NCBI GenBank assembly: GCA_003511165.1
Contig: DOJW01000008.1
Span: forward strand, 62,001 to 126,000
Direction of reading: 5' to 3'
DNA length: 64,000 bases
From: Candidatus Dependentiae bacterium
Lineage (GTDB): Bacteria > Babelota > Babeliae > Babelales > UBA12411
The position numbers were made by a program, and so were the translations under genes. Positions 9,885 to 19,980 of this stretch are shown piece by piece. The notes below the pieces were generated by a model, which was not told the origin of the DNA, made no database searches, and saw nothing but the letters and a program-made list of their open reading frames with translations. The first letter of the stretch is position 1; every line of letters begins with the position of its first letter.

Positions 9885-10304
9885 ATGAAATCTTACTATC
9901 TAAAAGAACATACGGCCGATGTAAGGTTGGTACTTCAGGCTGATACACTTCAAGAACTATTTTTAGTGGCCATTGAAGGAATGAATAATTTTATCAAAAA
10001 AGATTTTCAAATTTTAAAAGAAAAAGACTTCTCTATAAAGCAAAATATTGAAATTTCATCTATTGATTCGACTTCACTTTTAATAGATTTTTTAAATGAA
10101 ATTTTAACACTAATGCAGATAAATACAGCTATTTTTAGCAAAATTGATTTTCTATTTTTAGCTGAAACTCGCCTTGAAGCAACAATTTATGGATTTAAAA
10201 CCAATTTTTTTGATCAAGATATAAAAGCCGTAACTTATCATGAAGCTCAAATAATAAAAGACAAAAATGGACTACTAAATGTCACAATAATTTTTGATAT
10301 TTAA
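9885..10304 (+). CDS. Archease, RtcB activator
   Basis: 139 residues. Begins with the archease signature YYLKEHTADVRLVLQADTLQELF and ends with the typical AVTYHEAQIIKDKNGLLNVTIIFDI, which includes the conserved Tyr-His and acidic positions that bind calcium. Archease promotes guanylation and multiple turnover of the RNA ligase RtcB. The rtcB gene starts 14 bases downstream with its own AAGGA site, so this is a two-gene operon. AAAGGA lies eight bases before the ATG. Length matches the family. Confidence 0.93.
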   Translation: MKSYYLKEHTADVRLVLQADTLQELFLVAIEGMNNFIKKDFQILKEKDFSIKQNIEISSIDSTSLLIDFLNEILTLMQINTAIFSKIDFLFLAETRLEATIYGFKTNFFDQDIKAVTYHEAQIIKDKNGLLNVTIIFDI

Positions 10305-10318
10305 AAAAGGAATTCTTA

Positions 10319-11764
10319 ATGATCTCAAAATCAGATTTAATAAAACTTTCAGACTTTTTATGGGAAATACCTACTACTTTTAGACCTGATATGAAAGTTC
10401 CAGCAAGATTTTATGCTAGTGAAAAAATGCTAGATGATATTTTAAAAGATCGCTCTGTTGAACAATTAATAAATGTCTCAACACTTCCCGGAGTTTTGGA
10501 AAAAGTTTTGGCAATGCCAGACATTCACGAAGGATACGGTTTTCCAATTGGTGGAGTTGCGGCTATGAAGCTTCCAAATGGTGTAATATCACCAGGAGGA
10601 ATTGGTTATGATGTCAACTGTGGCGTAAGACTTCTTTTGTCACAATTAACATTTGATGATGCAAAATCTCATTTTGCAAGTCTAGCAAGAGAAATTTATC
10701 ACCAGGTTCCATCTGGAGTAGGAAGAGGCGGACAACTAAAACTAGAAATTAGCGACCTTGATAATGTTTTAGTACAAGGCGCTCATTGGATGTTAAAAAA
10801 TAATTATGCTACGTCACAAGATTTACAGCGCATAGAATCATTTGGAAGATTAACAAATGCGGATGCTTCTGCAATTTCACAGCAAGCAAAAAAAAGAGGT
10901 TTCGATCAACTTGGCACACTAGGCGCCGGAAACCATTTTGTAGAAGTTGATTATGTAGAAGAAATTTATGATGAAAACGCTGCAAAAACATTTGGTCTTT
11001 ATAAAAATCAATTAGTAGTTTTAATTCACACAGGCTCTCGCGGATTAGGTCATCAAACAGCAACAGACAGCATTCGCAAAATGGTACAAGCTATGCCCAA
11101 ACATGGAATAACTCTCCCTGATAGAGAACTTGCATGCGTTCCTTTTTCTTCCCCAGAAGGCCAAGAATATTTTAATGCGATGGCAGCAGCTGCAAATTTT
11201 GCATGGGCAAACAGGCAAATGATAACCTGGGAAATTCGCAACGCTTGGCATAGAGAATTTGGATCCACTAATGGCGAATTAAACTTACTTTATGATGTCG
11301 CGCATAACATAGCAAAAATAGAAAAACATTTAATTAAAGGCAAAGAACAGGACGTTATTGTACATAGAAAAGGAGCAACAAGAGCATTCCCTGCAAATCA
11401 CCCTGAAATTCCAAAAGAATTTGCATCAATCGGACAACCGGTAATCATTCCTGGCAGCATGGGAACAGCGTCTTATGTTTTAGCTGGTAATAAAGGATCT
11501 ATGGAACAATCTTTTGGCTCAACCTGTCATGGAGCAGGCAGAAAAATGTCACGTACCGCCGCAAAAAAAGAAATCATCGGGAAAAATCTTAGGGACGAGT
11601 TACAAGAGCGCGGAATTTTTATTCAAGCTGGTTCTATTTCCGACTTAGCAGAAGAAGCACCTTTAGCATACAAAGATATTGATGATGTAATTAATACCGT
11701 TCATAACGCTGGCATCGCAAATAAAGTTGCAAAACTTAAACCTTGCGTGGTTATTAAAGGTTAA
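10319..11764 (+). CDS. rtcB: RNA-splicing ligase RtcB
   Basis: 481 residues, normal length. Joins RNA ends carrying 2',3'-cyclic phosphate or 3'-phosphate to 5'-OH ends using GTP and Mn2+. All active-site blocks are visible: GGIGYDVNCGVRLL (metal-binding Asp and Cys), GTLGAGNHFVEV and HTGSRGLGHQ (metal-binding His residues), HRKGATRAFP, GSMGTASYVL, and STCHGAGR with the guanylated His. No inteins or gaps. Preceded by archease. Convergent with holA three bases downstream. In bacteria the pair serves RNA repair after endonuclease cleavage; its role here (for example tRNA repair) is an inference. Confidence 0.97.
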   Translation: MISKSDLIKLSDFLWEIPTTFRPDMKVPARFYASEKMLDDILKDRSVEQLINVSTLPGVLEKVLAMPDIHEGYGFPIGGVAAMKLPNGVISPGGIGYDVNCGVRLLLSQLTFDDAKSHFASLAREIYHQVPSGVGRGGQLKLEISDLDNVLVQGAHWMLKNNYATSQDLQRIESFGRLTNADASAISQQAKKRGFDQLGTLGAGNHFVEVDYVEEIYDENAAKTFGLYKNQLVVLIHTGSRGLGHQTATDSIRKMVQAMPKHGITLPDRELACVPFSSPEGQEYFNAMAAAANFAWANRQMITWEIRNAWHREFGSTNGELNLLYDVAHNIAKIEKHLIKGKEQDVIVHRKGATRAFPANHPEIPKEFASIGQPVIIPGSMGTASYVLAGNKGSMEQSFGSTCHGAGRKMSRTAAKKEIIGKNLRDELQERGIFIQAGSISDLAEEAPLAYKDIDDVINTVHNAGIANKVAKLKPCVVIKG

Positions 11765-11767
11765 AAT

Positions 11768-12727
11768 TTAAATAAATTTTTTTAAAAAATGATTTGAAAT
11801 AAAAAGATCTAGCGCACAGAACGAACTTCCTGTCTTTAGAGCAAAATCTGCTTTATAAAGAAAATCATAAGTATTTGAAAGCTCTTTTTGAGAATAATTT
11901 TTCCAATATTTATTGATAAAAGCAAAAGGAAGCCTAAAACTAATTTTTCTAGCTTCTTGAATTCGATTCTGTGATAAAAACATCACAGCAAATGACGCTT
12001 TCCAAATCTGCTCTGACCAATAAATTATCCAAAAAACATCAGGGTAATCTTCATAAATATCATCCCACAAATTAAAAAATTTAGGATCTCGTGCAAAAAA
12101 AAGGTCCGCTAGGGTAAATAGCGATTTATCAGTACTAAAGTAAAGATGTATATTTTTGGAAAACTCATCAAATAAATTGACATTAATTAAGTCCAAATAA
12201 TTCAATAGAGTTATCGCTTCTTCTAAAGAAATTTTTCTTAATTTATCAAATATTTTTTTGATATGTTCATTTTTTAATGCAGGATATTTTTTATCAAAAA
12301 ATCCAATTAATTCATTGAATGAATTAAGATCTATTTCTTCCAGCTCTACAAACAAAAATTTTTTATTTTCAATTTTATCTTTAATAACTTTATCATTTGA
12401 AACAAATGTAAAAATCAAATGTGGACCACTATAAGAACTTAACACATCCAAAGTTTCTTTACTTTTTTTACCTAAGTTTTCAAAAAAATCACCAAAAAAA
12501 TAAATGTTCGATTGTCCCAAAAAGCTTTGGTATAAAATTGAATTTAAATTCACAGCAGTCAAATCAATAAATTGAGGCTTAATCGCTAAATAATTTTTCT
12601 TATGCAGAAAATTCAATAATTCGTTTATAAAAATTAATGGATATGTATCACCGCAAAAACAAACTACATTTTTTTCTTCAAAAAAGTTTTTGCTTTTACA
12701 ACCATCAAGAAATTGTTTAAGGTTCAT
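11768..12727 (-). CDS. holA: DNA polymerase III delta subunit (clamp loader)
   Basis: 319 residues. HolA is the subunit that opens the sliding clamp. Sequence conservation is weak, but the order fits: an N-terminal Rossmann-like domain starting VVCFCGDTYPLIFINELL, a middle section with IFTFVSNDKVIKD, and a helical C-terminal collar domain ending with YKADFALKTGSSFCALDLFI, the typical DxxLKTG..... end of the delta family. Its ATG overlaps the stop of the upstream lipoprotein gene (ATGA), a strong coupling sign. The lptE-holA gene order is the same as in E. coli, which supports both assignments. Confidence 0.72.
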   Translation of the reverse strand: MNLKQFLDGCKSKNFFEEKNVVCFCGDTYPLIFINELLNFLHKKNYLAIKPQFIDLTAVNLNSILYQSFLGQSNIYFFGDFFENLGKKSKETLDVLSSYSGPHLIFTFVSNDKVIKDKIENKKFLFVELEEIDLNSFNELIGFFDKKYPALKNEHIKKIFDKLRKISLEEAITLLNYLDLINVNLFDEFSKNIHLYFSTDKSLFTLADLFFARDPKFFNLWDDIYEDYPDVFWIIYWSEQIWKASFAVMFLSQNRIQEARKISFRLPFAFINKYWKNYSQKELSNTYDFLYKADFALKTGSSFCALDLFISNHFLKKFI

Positions 12728-13245
12728 GATTTTTGAAAATCTTTTAACAGATATTTTTTAAAATATTGATCAATCTTTATAACTGCTCGATTTAATAGTT
12801 CTGTATATTGATATTTTAAGAACTTTGGATCTAAGATGGCATCTTTTGGACGTGAAAACCATTTTGAAAATTTAAATTCTTTTTTGGCGATTAACTTTTC
12901 ATTTTTATCAAATAGCTCACATTTTATTACAATCTCTACTCTAAAAAGATAAGGAACCACATCAAGCGATATGAATCTCGCGCTACTGTCATTAAAGCTA
13001 TCAATTTTTGTCTTTAAACAAAAAGCATCCCTTCTTTTCTCAACTATAGAATATCCCGATCTTTGAAATTGGTGATAAAGAGATTCGTAAAGAGTTGGTC
13101 CGATATTTTCAAAAACTGTAATATTTTGGGGCATTTCTAAGTAAATTGGAAAAGTAGAAATAGAAATACTCTTTTGTTTTTGCTTCGTACATCCACAAAA
13201 ACAAAAGAGTATTAAAATCAAAAAGCAATAATTTCTTAGATTCAT
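12724..13245 (-). CDS. LptE-like outer-membrane lipoprotein
   Basis: 173 residues. Lipoprotein signal with hydrophobic core and a cysteine at position 19 (FCGC lipobox region). The body has the LptE pattern of a conserved early IGPTLYESLYHQFQRSGY stretch followed by alternating beta strands (FRVEIVIKCELFDKNEKLI) and a C-terminal helix. LptE plugs the LptD barrel that inserts LPS into the outer membrane. The assignment leans on position: it is coupled by a four-base overlap to holA, as in many Gram-negative genomes. The pnp gene lies 12 bases upstream, so it is probably transcribed with pnp. A generic small lipoprotein is the alternative. Confidence 0.6.
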   Translation of the reverse strand: MNLRNYCFLILILFCFCGCTKQKQKSISISTFPIYLEMPQNITVFENIGPTLYESLYHQFQRSGYSIVEKRRDAFCLKTKIDSFNDSSARFISLDVVPYLFRVEIVIKCELFDKNEKLIAKKEFKFSKWFSRPKDAILDPKFLKYQYTELLNRAVIKIDQYFKKYLLKDFQKS

Positions 13246-13257
13246 TTAATTGCGAAT

Positions 13258-15390
13258 TTATTTTTGATCTTTATGTTTATTATCACCTGAAGCTCCATCT
13301 TGAAGCTCCGGAGCAACTAATCTTATTCTTCCGGTATCTCTATCAAAAGCTATAACTTTTACATCAATTGAAGAATCGATTGTATATCGCTTATCCAAAT
13401 CTTTTTGCAAATTTTTAGCAATTGAAGAAACGTGGATCAAGCCGCCTTTACCAGGGAAAATATCTACTATAATTCCAAATTCGATATATTTCTTAATTTT
13501 CCCTTTGTAAACAGCACCAATTTCAACTTCTCCAATAATGCCTTTTACGTAAGCTAAAGCTTCTTCTGCTGATTTTGAATCTTTAGAATAAATTCTTACA
13601 GACCCATCATCATCGATATCCATTTCAACACCGGTAGTTGCAATAATTTCTTTAATATTTTTACCAGAAGGTCCGATGATCGCACCAATTTTGTCTACTG
13701 GGACTTTATATGCCAATATTCTAGGAGCATTCTTAGAAATCTCAGGTCTAGGTGCTGATAAAACTTTTTTCATCTGAGATAAAAGAAACAATCTACCAAC
13801 TCTTGCTTGTTCTAAAGCGTTAGCAAGAACTTCTCTTGATAGTCCTAATTTTTCTTTTATATCCATTTGAACTGCCATGATTCCAGCTTCTGTTCCAGTT
13901 ATCTTGAAATCCATCAATCCAAATGCATCTTCCATTCCCAAAATATCAGTTAAAACGTGCAATTTTCCGCTAGAATCTTTAATAAGACCCATAGCGACTC
14001 CGCTAACTAAATCTTTTATTGGAACACCCGCATCCATCAATGCTAAAGTCGTTCCACAAACGGTTGCCATAGAAGATGAACCGTTAGATTCTAAAACATC
14101 CGAAATAGATCTAATCGTATATGGAAAAGCTTCTTTATCTGGAAGAACATTATAAAATGAACTTTCAGCTAAATGTCCATGTCCTATATCTCTTCGACTC
14201 AAACCACGCATTGGCTTAACTTCACCAGTAGAATAAGGAGGGAAATTATAATGAAGCATAAATGTTTTATCTATAACTCCGCCGAACATCTGCTCTTCTT
14301 TTTGCGCATCTTGCGCTGTACCAAGAGTCACAGAAACTAAAGCTTGAGTTTCACCTCTTTGAAACAGTGCAGATCCGTGCACACATGGTAAAATACCTGC
14401 TTCAATTAAAAGAGGACGAATTTGATCGAAATTTCTTCCATCAAAACGTGAACCTTTTTTTGCAATAACATCAGGAAGTAAATTTTTAAATACTAAATCT
14501 AAAGAAAAAAGAACATCTTGCTTTGTTATAGTTCCAGATTCTATTTCTGCTGCAAAGTTTTCTATTACAAACTTTTTCAAGTTATCCATTGCATCTGAAA
14601 TATCATCTTTTGATTTACCGAACAGCGTTTGAACTTTTTCGTGAGGCAAAATTGCTTTTATTTTTTCTTTTAAAGAAGAATATTTTTCTTTTCCTACAAT
14701 CTCATATTTTTCAACTGGAAAATCTTTTTGTATCTCAAGTTGCCATTCTACTTGTAGCTTTATCTCTTCATGTGCAAAGGTCAAAGCTTCAATTAATTCT
14801 GATTCTGTTATATTTTTACAGTCTCCTTCAACCATCATTATGGCGTCTTTTATACCTGCAACTGTCAAACTTACATCCGAAATCAAAGACTCTTCATAAC
14901 TTATGTTAGTTTTCCATTCGCCGTTTATTCTTCCAACGCGAACAGCTCCAACAGGTTCTAAAAATGGAATTCTTGAAGTTACTAAAGCTATAGAAGCTGC
15001 AAGTAAACCCAAAATATCAACGGGATGCTTTCCATCCGATGAAAATACGGTAGAAATTACCTGAACATCACCATAGTAAGTTTCTGGAAATAAAGGACGG
15101 ATAGATCTATCAATTAATCTTGAACTTAAAACATCACGATCAGCTAGCCTACCCTCTCTTTTGATAAATCCACCAGGAAATTTTCCGACTGCAGAAGTTC
15201 TCTCTCTATATTCAACAGTCAAAGGAAAAAATCCGACAAAATCTTTTTGTTCTTTTGAAACTACGGCTGTAGTTAAAACAATGTTATTTCCATGTTTAAC
15301 CCATGCAGCGCCATCAGCTTGCTTAGCGTACTTACCAAGTTCTACTTCTAACCCTAATCGGTCTAATCTATATTTTTTATATTTATTCAT
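13258..15390 (-). CDS. pnp: Polyribonucleotide nucleotidyltransferase (PNPase)
   Basis: 710 residues, full length. Phosphorolytic 3'-5' exoribonuclease of the RNA degradosome. Two RNase PH domains (first starts with EVELGKYAKQADGAAWV; second contains FQRGETQALVSVTLGT and the GDIGHGHLAE-like SRRDIGHGHLAESS active-site segment), then a KH domain with IGAIIGPSGKNIKEI near residue 575 and an S1 domain near 640 (GAVYKGKIKKYIEFGIIVDI). The C-terminal tail is short and charged. Follows rpsO, the classic rpsO-pnp pairing. No obvious frameshift. Confidence 0.97.
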   Translation of the reverse strand: MNKYKKYRLDRLGLEVELGKYAKQADGAAWVKHGNNIVLTTAVVSKEQKDFVGFFPLTVEYRERTSAVGKFPGGFIKREGRLADRDVLSSRLIDRSIRPLFPETYYGDVQVISTVFSSDGKHPVDILGLLAASIALVTSRIPFLEPVGAVRVGRINGEWKTNISYEESLISDVSLTVAGIKDAIMMVEGDCKNITESELIEALTFAHEEIKLQVEWQLEIQKDFPVEKYEIVGKEKYSSLKEKIKAILPHEKVQTLFGKSKDDISDAMDNLKKFVIENFAAEIESGTITKQDVLFSLDLVFKNLLPDVIAKKGSRFDGRNFDQIRPLLIEAGILPCVHGSALFQRGETQALVSVTLGTAQDAQKEEQMFGGVIDKTFMLHYNFPPYSTGEVKPMRGLSRRDIGHGHLAESSFYNVLPDKEAFPYTIRSISDVLESNGSSSMATVCGTTLALMDAGVPIKDLVSGVAMGLIKDSSGKLHVLTDILGMEDAFGLMDFKITGTEAGIMAVQMDIKEKLGLSREVLANALEQARVGRLFLLSQMKKVLSAPRPEISKNAPRILAYKVPVDKIGAIIGPSGKNIKEIIATTGVEMDIDDDGSVRIYSKDSKSAEEALAYVKGIIGEVEIGAVYKGKIKKYIEFGIIVDIFPGKGGLIHVSSIAKNLQKDLDKRYTIDSSIDVKVIAFDRDTGRIRLVAPELQDGASGDNKHKDQK

Positions 15391-15443
15391 AATCTATCTA
15401 TTAATATCCTAAAACCTCCAAAGACCCCTATTTATACTAATTA

Positions 15444-15701
15444 TTACTTTAATAATTCTTTAACCTTATCAAACGACATTTTATCGTTTTTTTCAAGATA
15501 TATGTTTAATCGGCGTCTTTTTCCAACTAATTTAACTAATCCCATTCTTGAATGAACATCTTTTGGAAATTTATTCAAGTGTGCGGATATTTCATTAATT
15601 CTTTCTGTAATAACAGCTATTTGAATCTCTACAGAACCGGTATCTTTTCCGGATTTTGCAAATTTACTTATTATTTCTGATTTACGTTCTTTTGATAACA
15701 T
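15444..15701 (-). CDS. rpsO: Ribosomal protein uS15
   Basis: 85 residues when started at the ATG at 15701 (MLSKERK); GAGG lies eight bases before this codon, whereas an upstream frame extension to 15722 has no ribosome site. Family motifs: GSVEIQIAVITERINEISAHL and the 16S rRNA-contacting GLVKLVGKRRRLNIYL. uS15 is an early-binding protein of the small subunit central domain. Lies between tRNA-Val and pnp; the rpsO-pnp neighbourhood is conserved in many bacteria. Confidence 0.96.
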   Translation of the reverse strand: MLSKERKSEIISKFAKSGKDTGSVEIQIAVITERINEISAHLNKFPKDVHSRMGLVKLVGKRRRLNIYLEKNDKMSFDKVKELLK

Positions 15702-15754
15702 GCTAAAAACCTCAATAAACAATTGCTGATAAAAAACGAAATTTTAAGGAACTT

Positions 15755-15829
15755 TGGTAGGCGCGAGCGGGATTGAACCGCTGACCCTTGCTACGTCAAA
15801 GCAATGCTCTACCACTGAGCTACGCGCCT
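15755..15829 (-). tRNA. tRNA-Val(GAC)
   Basis: 75 bases including an encoded CCA. On the minus strand the acceptor stem AGGCGCG pairs with CGCGCCT, the D arm reads GCTCAGTGGTAGAGC, the anticodon loop is TTGACGT with anticodon GAC, and the T arm carries GGTTCAATCC. It sits between rpoC and rpsO and is probably processed from the same long transcript. Confidence 0.95.
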
Positions 15830-15849
15830 ACGCAATTTTTAACAAATTA

Positions 15850-18800
15850 CTAGTCCAAAGAAACTTCGTCCAGTTTTTTCTCTAAATTCTCTTCTTCCCT
15901 AGCCTTTTTTTCATACTCTGAAACATCTTCACCTAAATACTTTAATTTAAATGAGGTAATTCCAGTTCCAGCCGGGATCAATTTACCAATGATAACATTT
16001 TCTTTTAAGCCGTAAAGATGATCTACTTGACCTTTAATCGCAGCCTCTGATAAAACTCTTGTTGTTTCTTGGAATGATGCTGCCGATATAAAGCTTTCTG
16101 TACAAAGAGATGCTTTTGTAATTCCCATTAAAATTGGTTTTGCAACAGCTGGTCTCTTACCTTCGCTAACAAGAAGTGCATTTATCTCTTGTAAATGTGT
16201 TTTACTTACTCTGTCTCCAATGACAAAGTTCGTATCACCAGGTTCTACAACCTTCACCTTGCTAAGCATTTGTCGAACTATTAGCTCTATATGTTTATCA
16301 TCGATAGAAACACCCTGAAGCAAATATATTTCCTGAATTTCCTGTACCAAATACTTTTGAAGGTCATCTGGTCCTAAAATTCTCAAAATATCGTGTGCGT
16401 TTACAACACCCATAGTAAGATTATCACCCGCACGAACCATTTCACCATCTTCTACAGATAAATACTTACTTCTAGGAATATTGTATTCGAAAACTTCGCC
16501 ATCTGCTCCGGTTATAGTAACTCTTCTTTGACCACGATGCAAACCACCAAATTGCACTTTACCATCGAATTCACTTATCACAGCGGCATCTTTTGGTACA
16601 CGAGCTTCAAACAACTCTGCAATTCTTGTCAAGCCACCAACAATATCTTTTGTTTTTTGTTCTTTTCTTGGAATCTTTGCCAAAATATCGCCCGGAAGAA
16701 CAACATCACCCTCGTTAACGAACAAGTGAGCTCCTGTTGGAAGATAATATCGCATATCCTCATCTTCTGTATTTTCGTTAACAATCGCAATATAAGGTTG
16801 TCGTTTCTCTTCTTTTCGTTCCAAAACAATTTTTCTAGTTTGACGAATAGCTTCGTCGAAAAGCTCTTGATAGGTAATATTTTCAATCAAATCAACAAAC
16901 TGAATAGTTCCAGCTCGCTCAGCCATAATTACTTTTTGGTTTAAATCCCATTGAGCTAATTTTTGACCAACTTTTACTTTTTGACCATCTTCAACAAGAA
17001 GTATCGAACCATTATTTAACTTTAGAACATCAAGCTCTCTTCCATCTTCGGATAAGATTGCAATTTTCGCTCTTCTGTTCATCACAATGAGCTGACCTTC
17101 TCTATTTTTAATAACATTAACACCTTGATATTCAAGTACGCCTTCGAAATTTGCTAAATGAAAGTTTTTTTCAACAAGTCCGCTAGCAACTCCTCCGATG
17201 TGGAAAGTTCTCATCGTAAGCTGTGTTCCTGGTTCTCCTATTGATTGCGCCGCTATAACTCCAACAGCCATTCCTATATCAACCAATTTGTATTTTGAAA
17301 GATCAACTCCATAACACTTTGCACAAATACCACGTTTAGACTGACAAGTTAAAACAGATCTAACTGCTATTTCTATAACTTCTGCATCTTTTATTCTTGC
17401 AACGACTTCATCTGTAATCAATTCTCCTTGCGGTAAAATCAATTTTCCAGAGAATGCATCGCGAATATCTTCTGCAGCAACTCTTCCATAAACTCTATCT
17501 GCAAGAGGAGCAATTACTTCGCCTCCAACTTTCAAATCTGTAACTTTAATATTTCCCAAAGTTCCGCAATCCAAAGTTGTAACAATAACTTCTTGAGAAA
17601 CGTCGACAAGTCTTCTAGACAAGTATCCAGAATCGGCAGTTTTAAGAGCTGTATCAGCCAAACCTTTTCTTGCTCCGTGAGTAGAAATGAAATATTCAAA
17701 AACATTCAAACCTTCTTTAAAGTTTGCAAGAACTGGCGTTTCCATAATTTCGCCAGAAGGTTTCGCCATCAATCCTCTCATTCCTGCAAGCTGTCGAATT
17801 TGTTGTCTCGAACCTCTCGCGCCAGAATCTACCATCAAAAACACAGGATTAAACGGCACATTTTCTTTATTTTTATTTTCTACGGCAATTTTATCTTGAT
17901 TTTCAAGCCCAATGATCATGTCGTTTGAAATTTCTTCTGTTGACTTAGCCCAAACCTGAACAATTTTATTATATCGCTCACCATTTGTGATGGCTCCATC
18001 TCGATATAATTTTTCAATTTTATCAACTTCTGTTCGTCCAGCTTTAACAATTTTAGCTTTGCTCTCAGGAACAAACAAGTCATCAATCTTAAGAGATATT
18101 CCTGCTTTTGTAGCGTAAGAAAATCCCATATTTTTTATTTTATCTAATACTTTAGCTGTGATATCAGGACCAACCAATTTATGAATTTTTCCAACAAGTT
18201 TAACCAAGTCTCTTTTTTTCATAACTTTGTTAATCCACTCAAATTCACACACATCGGGAAGCGCTTCGAAAAGCAATACTCTTCCTACCGTGGTATTAAC
18301 AATTTTTCCAGTTTTTAAGCGTAATTTTATAAAAGTTTGTACGGAAATTACACCATTCTGATAAGCATTAACAACTTCTTTAATATCGGAGAAAACCGTT
18401 CCCTCTCCTTGCATATTTTTACGACCCTTAGTCATATAATACAAACCAAGAACCATATCCTGACTAGGAACTGCAAGTGGACGACCGTGCGCTGGGGAAA
18501 CAATATTTTTAGTAGAAAGCATCAATACTTCCGCTTCCTTTTGAGCTTTCTTACTCAAAAGAACGTGAACAGCCATCTGATCTCCGTCAAAGTCAGCGTT
18601 AAATGCTGGACAGACAAGAGGATGTATTCTTATAGCTTTTCCTTCAACAAGAATTGGATAAAAAGCTTGAATACCAAGACGGTGCAAAGTTGGAGCACGG
18701 TTTAATAATACCGGTCTACCTTCAACAACAGTTTCTAAAGCATCCCAAACGCCTGGAGCTAATTCTTCTACCATCTTTTTTGCAACTCTTAAATTTGCTG

Positions 18801-19980
18801 CAACTTCTCTTCTTTGAAGTTCTACATAAACATAAGGTTTGAAAAGCTCCAAAGCCATAATCTTAGGAAGTCCGCACATATGCATTTCAAGCTCAGGGTC
18901 AACAACAATTACAGATCGACCTGAATAGTCAACACGTTTACCGAGCAAGTTTTGACGGAAGCGTCCTTGTTTACCTCTAAGCATCTCACTCAAAGATTTT
19001 AATGGACGACGGTTTGAACCTCTAACAGGTTGACCTCTTCTTCCATTATCAATTAATGCATCAACGGATTCTTGAAGCATTCTTTTTTCATTTTTGATAA
19101 TAATATCTGGAGCTTCAAGCTCAATTAATCTTTTTAAACGAATGTTTCGATTTAAAACTCTTCTATACAAATCATTTAAATCCGAACTAGCAAATCGACC
19201 TCCTTCAAGAGGAACCAATGGTCTTAAATCTGGTGGAATTACAGGTAAAACCTCAAGAACCATCCATTCTGGTCTCAAATTTGATTGTTTTAAACCTAAT
19301 AAAACTTTAAGTCTTCTTGAAAGTCTACTTTTTATAGCTGCAGAAGTTGTTGTGGTAAAATCTTCTTCAATTTTTCTGATTTCAAAATTCAAATCCATCA
19401 TTGAAAGAAGGAGTCTAAGAGCTTCTCCACCCATTTCAGCTTTGAAAATAATATCTTCTGAATGAGCTTTTATATAATCTTCATATTCTGTAACCGAAAT
19501 TACAGATGCACGATTATAAGGAGATGTTCCCTGATGAATAACAAGAAAACTATCAAAATAGATAACTCTTTCAAGATCTTTAACAGTCATTCCAGTGATC
19601 AAGCTTAAATAGCTAGGAATACCTTTTAAATACCAAATATGACAAACAGGAGACACTAAATTAATATGCCCCATTCTTTCTCTTCGAACCTTAGCTTGAA
19701 TAACCTCTACACCACACTTTTCACATGTGATTCCGCGATGCTTCATTCTCTTGTATTTACCGCAGTTACATTCCCAATCTTTTACTGGTCCAAAAATTCG
19801 AGCACAAAATAAACCGTCTTTTTCTGGTTTTAATGTTCTATAGTTAATAGTTTCAATCTTTTTAACTTCTCCATAAGATAATGAACGTACTTTTTCAGGA
19901 GAAGCCAAACTGATTTTTACAGCATTAAACTGTGAAACATTAATATACTCTTTAAACCTTTCAAGTATTTTATTATTCAC
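15850..19980 (-). CDS. rpoC: RNA polymerase subunit beta'
   Basis: 1376 residues. Contains the N-terminal zinc site (CNCGKYKRMKHRG followed by CEKCGVEV), the Mg2+-binding NADFDGDQMAVH active site near residue 460, the bridge/trigger regions (GARGSRQQIRQLAGMRGLM) and the second zinc site (CQSKRGICAKCYG). The C-terminus ends with an acidic tail. Its ATG overlaps the end of rpoB by eight bases, indicating coupled translation. Length is close to the proteobacterial form, so no large insertion is apparent. Confidence 0.98.
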   Translation of the reverse strand: MNNKILERFKEYINVSQFNAVKISLASPEKVRSLSYGEVKKIETINYRTLKPEKDGLFCARIFGPVKDWECNCGKYKRMKHRGITCEKCGVEVIQAKVRRERMGHINLVSPVCHIWYLKGIPSYLSLITGMTVKDLERVIYFDSFLVIHQGTSPYNRASVISVTEYEDYIKAHSEDIIFKAEMGGEALRLLLSMMDLNFEIRKIEEDFTTTTSAAIKSRLSRRLKVLLGLKQSNLRPEWMVLEVLPVIPPDLRPLVPLEGGRFASSDLNDLYRRVLNRNIRLKRLIELEAPDIIIKNEKRMLQESVDALIDNGRRGQPVRGSNRRPLKSLSEMLRGKQGRFRQNLLGKRVDYSGRSVIVVDPELEMHMCGLPKIMALELFKPYVYVELQRREVAANLRVAKKMVEELAPGVWDALETVVEGRPVLLNRAPTLHRLGIQAFYPILVEGKAIRIHPLVCPAFNADFDGDQMAVHVLLSKKAQKEAEVLMLSTKNIVSPAHGRPLAVPSQDMVLGLYYMTKGRKNMQGEGTVFSDIKEVVNAYQNGVISVQTFIKLRLKTGKIVNTTVGRVLLFEALPDVCEFEWINKVMKKRDLVKLVGKIHKLVGPDITAKVLDKIKNMGFSYATKAGISLKIDDLFVPESKAKIVKAGRTEVDKIEKLYRDGAITNGERYNKIVQVWAKSTEEISNDMIIGLENQDKIAVENKNKENVPFNPVFLMVDSGARGSRQQIRQLAGMRGLMAKPSGEIMETPVLANFKEGLNVFEYFISTHGARKGLADTALKTADSGYLSRRLVDVSQEVIVTTLDCGTLGNIKVTDLKVGGEVIAPLADRVYGRVAAEDIRDAFSGKLILPQGELITDEVVARIKDAEVIEIAVRSVLTCQSKRGICAKCYGVDLSKYKLVDIGMAVGVIAAQSIGEPGTQLTMRTFHIGGVASGLVEKNFHLANFEGVLEYQGVNVIKNREGQLIVMNRRAKIAILSEDGRELDVLKLNNGSILLVEDGQKVKVGQKLAQWDLNQKVIMAERAGTIQFVDLIENITYQELFDEAIRQTRKIVLERKEEKRQPYIAIVNENTEDEDMRYYLPTGAHLFVNEGDVVLPGDILAKIPRKEQKTKDIVGGLTRIAELFEARVPKDAAVISEFDGKVQFGGLHRGQRRVTITGADGEVFEYNIPRSKYLSVEDGEMVRAGDNLTMGVVNAHDILRILGPDDLQKYLVQEIQEIYLLQGVSIDDKHIELIVRQMLSKVKVVEPGDTNFVIGDRVSKTHLQEINALLVSEGKRPAVAKPILMGITKASLCTESFISAASFQETTRVLSEAAIKGQVDHLYGLKENVIIGKLIPAGTGITSFKLKYLGEDVSEYEKKAREEENLEKKLDEVSLD

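Noticed and set aside
11045..11268. Overlapping minus-strand frames inside rtcB
   Set aside because: rtcB is intact and conserved through this stretch; the antisense frames are shadows.
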